Assembly: GCF_001949145.1 (NCBI RefSeq)
Contig: NW_019091369.1
Location: forward strand, 1,396,983 to 1,460,982
Length of the DNA: 64,000 nt
From: Acanthaster planci
Lineage: Eukaryota; Echinodermata; Asteroidea; Valvatida; Acanthasteridae
Direction: 5' to 3'
Under the pieces are notes generated by a model that was given only the letters and a program-made list of their open reading frames with translations, did not search any database and was not told where the DNA came from. Of this stretch, positions 58,210-64,000 are shown one piece after another. The translations under genes and the position numbers were made by a program. How positions within the stretch are numbered: position 1 is the first letter of the stretch; every line of letters starts with the position of its first letter.

Positions 58210-61200
58210 TTTCGCATGTTCTCAGAATACCCTCGGAATCTCTAGTTTTCCCTCCGTCAGTCCACCGACTTCCTCAAGTCAGTCCACCCGACATGGACGA
58301 ATTTGGCTAACTTGATATAAGCTAGATCACAGATATCAACTTGGTCACTTTTCAGGCATCAAAGCATCACCACAGTGAACATAGATCTGGGGGGGTGGGG
58401 AAAATTAATGAACAGTTCTACAGTTGTAAGAGCAATGAGTGCCGATGTACCAGTGTATTTCCACACATGCATGTACATGTACTTTAAGACCTCTTGCAAG
58501 AAAAGAATCCATAGAATAGTAACACCCTAGAAACAAAAAGTGAACAAAGCAACAAACTTATGGTAAAGAAACCTTTGCCTTCCATCACTGAATTTCAATT
58601 CAATTAAAATGATTTTCCCTGAAAGGGTTATGTGTATTGCATTACAATGCATGGTAATGCAAACTACAGGCATGACCACACCTATCATCATGAAATAGAC
58701 AACCACTTTCAACATACGGTGTCGGTCTCGCATGTGTTTCCGTGCACCAGGGGAATTTCCCTGAATCCCCACCCCCCCACACACACAATTAGAAGTACGA
58801 CTGCTGCCTCCGACAAGCCTGCATTTATCACGACACCCATCATACACTGTAATTCATCTATTCATTTTCATAAATGTACTGGTACGATATATGTAAAATG
58901 TGTTCTGTGGTATTTCAACACATCTGTTTATAAATCAATAACGCAATGAGGACAAAGGAAACCATGGCAATGACAACTTTCCATTTTGGGAGTGTCCATT
59001 TTCTATTACAGAATGCTAAATGTCAGCAGGTGTCACAACCTGTTGTATGTAAGCATCTCCTCTTTCAACACCCACTTAAATGTCACTTGGTGGACATCCT
59101 ACAAAAAGCAATTTTGCTTTGGAATGTTAGAGGGAAATATCATCATTTGATACAAAAGTTAAAAACTTTCCAACTACAGAGAAAAAAAATAAGCAAATGT
59201 CCTTCAAGCCACACAAAGAGGTTAGCATGGCACCGAAAACTCAAACGCATTTCATGCATGCAACAAAAAAAATTTTAAAAACTAATCCACGAAAATAACA
59301 AACAAAACCAATTCCACAGACTTTCTTTTCATGAGGCTGTTTCTCTAAACAACTGTAAGCATTCACACTCTTCTCATTCCTCGTTAAGAAAAGATGCATT
59401 CTCAACACAGTTGTCCTGTCAGTCAAAATCAGTCAAGTGACATGATATGTCTACATATATGCATTATACATGGGGAAGTGGAAGGAATTTTTTACTATTT
59501 TTGACGGTTACAGCAAAAGGAGGGTTTTTTAATTGAAATGCCCACATACATGTACATGTACTGTACATGTATTTCCCAATACAAGATGCAGCTTATTTCA
59601 CATGAATATGACCATGTCATTTGATGGTTGGCACGCATGAATATCTTAGACGAAACCTGTCTACCTTTATGTGCAATATTAAAATGCTCACGCTAATGAA
59701 ATTAGGGCTAACAAATGTCCTCATTGTTATAAAACATTGGCAAATGTCTTTACATGTGGCAATGAGAAAATAGATGTACAGTATCAATCCATGTCTTCTT
59801 TTTGTGGACATTAGAAAGTCTTTAACCCATTAACAATTATATTACACTATTGTTATTGAGTGGTGAATCTGTAAATAAAATACAGTGCTGGACAGGGTGG
59901 GGTGGTGGTCTTGGGCAGCGCAGGGACTTTGAAATAACTAAAATACCACACCAAAAATTGTTTTCTAGTGTCATGTCAGGCAAACCTTGGAAGGAAAGCT
60001 GTAACAAGAAATATGCACACAACTGTGACTTTTTGCTGGTAGTCTTTTTATAATGGAGCAAAAATTGATGCAAAGCTACTAGGAACTGAATTATTATTGC
60101 CATGATGTACAAAATACAGGTTGACACAACAGATGGCATAGCGTGGCCTTCTTAACCCTAACTACCAAGCATATTGTTTGGCTTACACTACACAGTACTA
60201 CAAAATACTAGGTAGTAGCCTGAGCCTGAAGGACCTAGCGCTACAGATTACTACTTCTGGCTAGGTTCCTTCCATTGTTACTTGTACAGAGAACAATAAA
60301 GCCATGCATTCATAGTGCCACAGCACTGTATGGTACATTGTCTTATCTATTGTATCTTATGTCCTCACAGAACAATGAAGTCATGTCCTCTTACAAGCGA
60401 CAGCGCTCAGTATTACATTTTACTACAAGTAGTAATTTGTAGTATTATCTAGGGTTAGGGTTAAAGGAGCCAATGTAGGACCATCTATGTACAGCTACAG
60501 TGCCAGTCACACGAACAAAAAGTATCCTAACGACCTGTTTAAGGCAGCAAAGGAACTATACAAAACAATCAGTTCTTGTATTATCATGATATAACGTTAC
60601 TCTGAAACATCCACAAAACCAGCAAACTGCTGGGGCAAATACAATGTAGGGGCAGGATTGGGCGCAAACGTTGGATGGCTTGGGTGGACTGGGACATCTT
60701 CTTTCACGACCTTTGAAATGGTCAGATATTAATAATAATAAAACATTGAAAGGACACATGTATGTCTATACTTATGCAAGACATCAACAGTGACCACATC
60801 AAACAAAAAAGGAAGTGCTCCAATCTTCATTGGTGTTACCATGGTTACAAGCCAGCATTATGGAATCAATGGGAGGTGTATTAACTATGAGAAGTCAAAG
60901 CAATTCCAACCACTACAATTAGAATTATTTCTCATCCTTTTGCAAGCTTCCTTTTTGCCCTTTTCGTAAAATCGTGCAAGAGTAACACAATCCTTTCCAT
61001 GAAAGATGTTCTCTGATATCAACCAATCTGAACAGTTAACCCACTTTAGAAATAAACTTGCTCTTTCTACACTAGGGCAAATTAATCAAGATGCAAGGAA
61101 AGAATACACAAAAGTAATTGAGTTATGGAAAACGTTCTCATCACTTTTTCATCTTTACATTACCAACAGCCTACTCCTTCCTTTCTTTTCTGAATGTAAA

Positions 61201-62762
61201 TTACTGTATGAGGTGGTGAAAACAACCGTCTCATTAAATCCAAATAAAGGGAATATAAACAAACTTTATTCACCAATGCTTCCAATTAATTCAATAATAT
61301 TGGGCCACGTGGGCCACAACAGAATATTGATGCAAACGTTGTTTTGAAAAACGAAAGCAAACAGCAGCCTTTGCAGCTGCATGTGTTCACTCACAGTAAC
61401 GAGGACAGCTCTTTTGTCTGTGTCAAAGTACAAGAATTGTATAAAAGGACAAAGGAATCGTCAACAGTGGCTACTGCCTTACAGTTTGATCCGTAACCGT
61501 TATGACATGTTAAACACATGTAACCTCTGACCACAGAATAAGCTTTGTGCGAAATCAGTTTGGGAGAATAAATAACAAATGTATATACAAAAGCACGTAC
61601 CAGTATGGCAAAATCACTGTCTACATGTTTTACAGCCACACTAAAAATGTAAATTTCAACTGGACGACCTCAGGAATTTTAGTTACTGTACCCTGACCCC
61701 AAAGGCTTTTGCTAAGCAAAAAGCTTACATGTACATTCACAGACTACTCGCTGTTCTTTTCAAACTGTCTCTTCACAATGAAAAATAAAAGTGATCACGT
61801 TTTGAATACAGACGAAATCTCCACTTTGAGGTGCTTTTGCACGTACCGGTATGTGTACATGTACATTAAATGCGTAACAAATGTTGTTTTATGCTGATAT
61901 CAAAGTAAAAATCCTTAGTTTTTAGGATGGTAATGAGTGCTGGTAACTTAAGGACACACATTTGAAACATGGAGACGTGGAAGACCATTTATGCAGATTA
62001 AGGGTATCCTAAAGGAATGAAATATCTCTCAAATGTTATGTAAGATCAAACTCACAGGAATATGCTCTAGTTACAAAATCCAATGTAAAAAACAGTAATT
62101 ACAATAAGGCAAGTACATCCATGAACGCTCGGGTATATATGTATATATAATTATTATTCTACACCAAGGACTATGTAAATTTTTCTGGAATTCTTCTACA
62201 CATATTTAATACATGTACAGGGGAAGCCTCGAATGTTCTACCATATGCACGGTATGCGTTCTTACGATGTACATGCATACAACATGAACATACATGTATG
62301 TGTGTACATGCATGTACGATGCACACAACACAGTAAAGTATTTCTCTTCTCACATTAGGCTAGTTAACCAAGGCTCCTACATATGAAACTTGTATAATCA
62401 ATACCAACACAATTCGATGCTTGGCATTCTTAAGTTTTCTGCACAAACTTCAGACAACGGCTCTCAATTTTTCAACCTAATGCAGCAACAGTTCTACATG
62501 TGTGTTGTCCAATTCATTGTGAAATCAAAGGGAAAAAATTCACAGACCTTGCCCGTACAATGTTTACGATTAAGAAAAGACCAAGTCTGAGTTTTGGGTT
62601 TCGCTAGGCCTCAAATGAAATGAAGCCAGAAGGTTGGACAAAGCTCAGTGAAAAGAAAACCCAATCATACATGGGGTACATGGTACATGCATGTTTGGGT
62701 TGACCAAAGTCTGTGCTGGTGTGGTTCCATCTGGTCTGATGCGTCTGGAAGTAGTTTAAAAT

Positions 62763-62888
62763 ATGGGAATAAGTATGTGCTTGGCCGGTGCGTTTAAGAC
62801 TCGCTCAGGAGAATGGATGCATTTAGTCTCCTGACCCAGTCTTTAATATAAGTTTAAGACCAGCCAAGCAAATATTTATTCCCATTCA
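62763..62888. mobile_element. Small foldback element
   Basis: 126 bp. Left ATGGGAATAAGTATGTGCTT pairs with right AAGCAAATATTTATTCCCAT; inner arms share TTAAGAC and a CTCAGGAGA-like block. No clear target duplication. Confidence 0.65.
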
Positions 62889-64000
62889 TAAATACCTTTT
62901 ATAGTCAGTCAAAGAAGTCAACATATGATGGATTTCAAACGAATTTTACTTTCATTTTCCTGCACACCCCTGTCCATTTTATGGTATATTCCTCTGGCAA
63001 GTTGTCCAATAGAATCTCCTTATATGGACTTGGTGGGCATGGCGAGCCGAGTGCACAGGGACTCTTGACCAATCAGAATCCATTGAACTGTCTCGCATCC
63101 AGGTACCAACGCGTGATTAACGCAGCGGGCACAATCACTTCTCAGCGGGCATTATCATATGTTAATCCATAGTCAAGTTGCACAATGTTGAATGGGGAGA
63201 TTGTCTGAGGTATTTATAAAATAGAGATATTGTGCTCTACAATGAAACCTCAGGTTTTGGGACAGCCTGTGCCTTAAACTTCGATGACATAATACCTGAA
63301 ATAAATCTCTCATCTGACTGATTAGTTGTCAATCAAGTGCCACAGAATCACTTGTCCCAACACAGCGTAACAGCCGCCATGCAGAAAGTGAATAATCTAA
63401 TCCACCTTCATAAGGAATTTCTGAACTCTACACACGTACATGTAATGCAGATGTTTATTCTGGTGCCATCTTTACAAGATTAAATCAGGTGATGCAGAGA
63501 TGATGACATTTAGCTACACTTCCTTTTACTTAAAAAAGGAAGATAGCCTTCCATCTACGGTACATGCCGTGCTACAAATGTATGTATCAAGTGTATATAC
63601 ATGTACCTGTACGTGTACATACATTTAAAACATGAACAGACTACATCCTCGATTGCAATAGCATACAGCCTGCATACCATTAACTCTGTCATAACTATGC
63701 ACAATTTATAAATGCAATATAAACACATGCATGCAATTCATTTTGATGTTTATGTATGTCATCTGACATAAAATGCATGCCGACGTGCATGTACATGAAT
63801 ACAAAAGCTGTGGAGAACATATGTTCAAAGGCAAAAGAATGCCGTACTGAGAAATGTTAACATGAGAAATGTGGGTAGGGAATTTTACGGTTAACAGGTG
63901 TTTTCTGCATGTGCGCATCGCGATGGATGTATGTTGGTGCTTTAAGCTTCCACTGATGGGTGAATTTATGACTCTCCTTCACAATAAAATAAAAATTGTT

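Larger units (their letters stand above)
53166..64000 (-). other. Upstream of G-alpha-q exon 2, presumably intron 1
   Basis: I searched by eye for the expected exon 1 end (a Leu-rich LKLLLLG before a donor) on the minus strand and did not find it. Intron 1 would then exceed 10.8 kb. Contents: a CAGGGG-type MITE (57554-57730), a hairpin element (62763-62888) and clusters of ACATGTAC palindromes. No gene is recognised. Confidence 0.55.

Noticed and set aside
60440-60460. Telomere-like TTAGGG repeat (also near 16311 and 44929)
   Set aside because: Only about two units each; too short for an interstitial telomere.

Overview
This is a piece of a eukaryotic, intron-rich draft genome scaffold, with two assembly gaps at 1673-2449 and 13313-14125. 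It holds two multi-exon genes and one single-exon gene. The many short foldback elements, tRNA-headed SINE-like repeats and palindromic ACATGTAC microrepeats, together with a canonical animal G-alpha-q gene, suggest an invertebrate deuterostome. An echinoderm is my best guess, but this is inference and hemichordates or cephalochordates are not excluded.

Layout. (1) 1-21584, plus strand: the 3' part of a large gene, 25 exons assembled by phase-consistent GT-AG splicing. It encodes about 1,255 residues of a Lys/Glu-rich protein with coiled-coil and Ser/Pro-rich segments that I do not recognise. The 5' end is outside the window. (2) 21585-25270: convergent intergenic and 3' UTR space with three small inverted-repeat elements and a 39-bp tandem repeat. 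(3) 25271-26809, minus strand: an intronless gene for a 512-residue type I membrane protein with a signal peptide, three Ig-like domains, one transmembrane helix and a tail bearing four Tyr motifs and an SH3-type motif. (4) 26810-35054: AT-rich sequence without recognisable genes. (5) 35055-53165, minus strand: exons 2-7 of a G-alpha-q/11 gene (314 residues, all five GTPase motifs present). Exon 1 (about 45 residues) was not found and probably lies beyond 64000. (6) 53166-64000: presumably intron 1 of that gene, with no recognisable exon.

How the parts relate. The three genes are not an operon and there is no evidence that they work together. G-alpha-q couples seven-transmembrane receptors to phospholipase C-beta. 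The Ig protein looks like a surface receptor whose tail could recruit SH2 and SH3 proteins. The large coiled-coil protein is of unknown role.

The most unusual features are these: a tandem duplication in intron 7 of the first gene, where one copy carries two MITE insertions and the other keeps the empty sites; the intronless Ig receptor with paired Y-[DE]-I-P-R-P motifs; a 151-bp perfect purine-pyrimidine alternating tract (Z-DNA candidate) in a G-alpha-q intron; a G-alpha-q helical-domain exon much more diverged than its neighbours; and a fourfold 68-bp duplication of an exon end with its 5' splice site.
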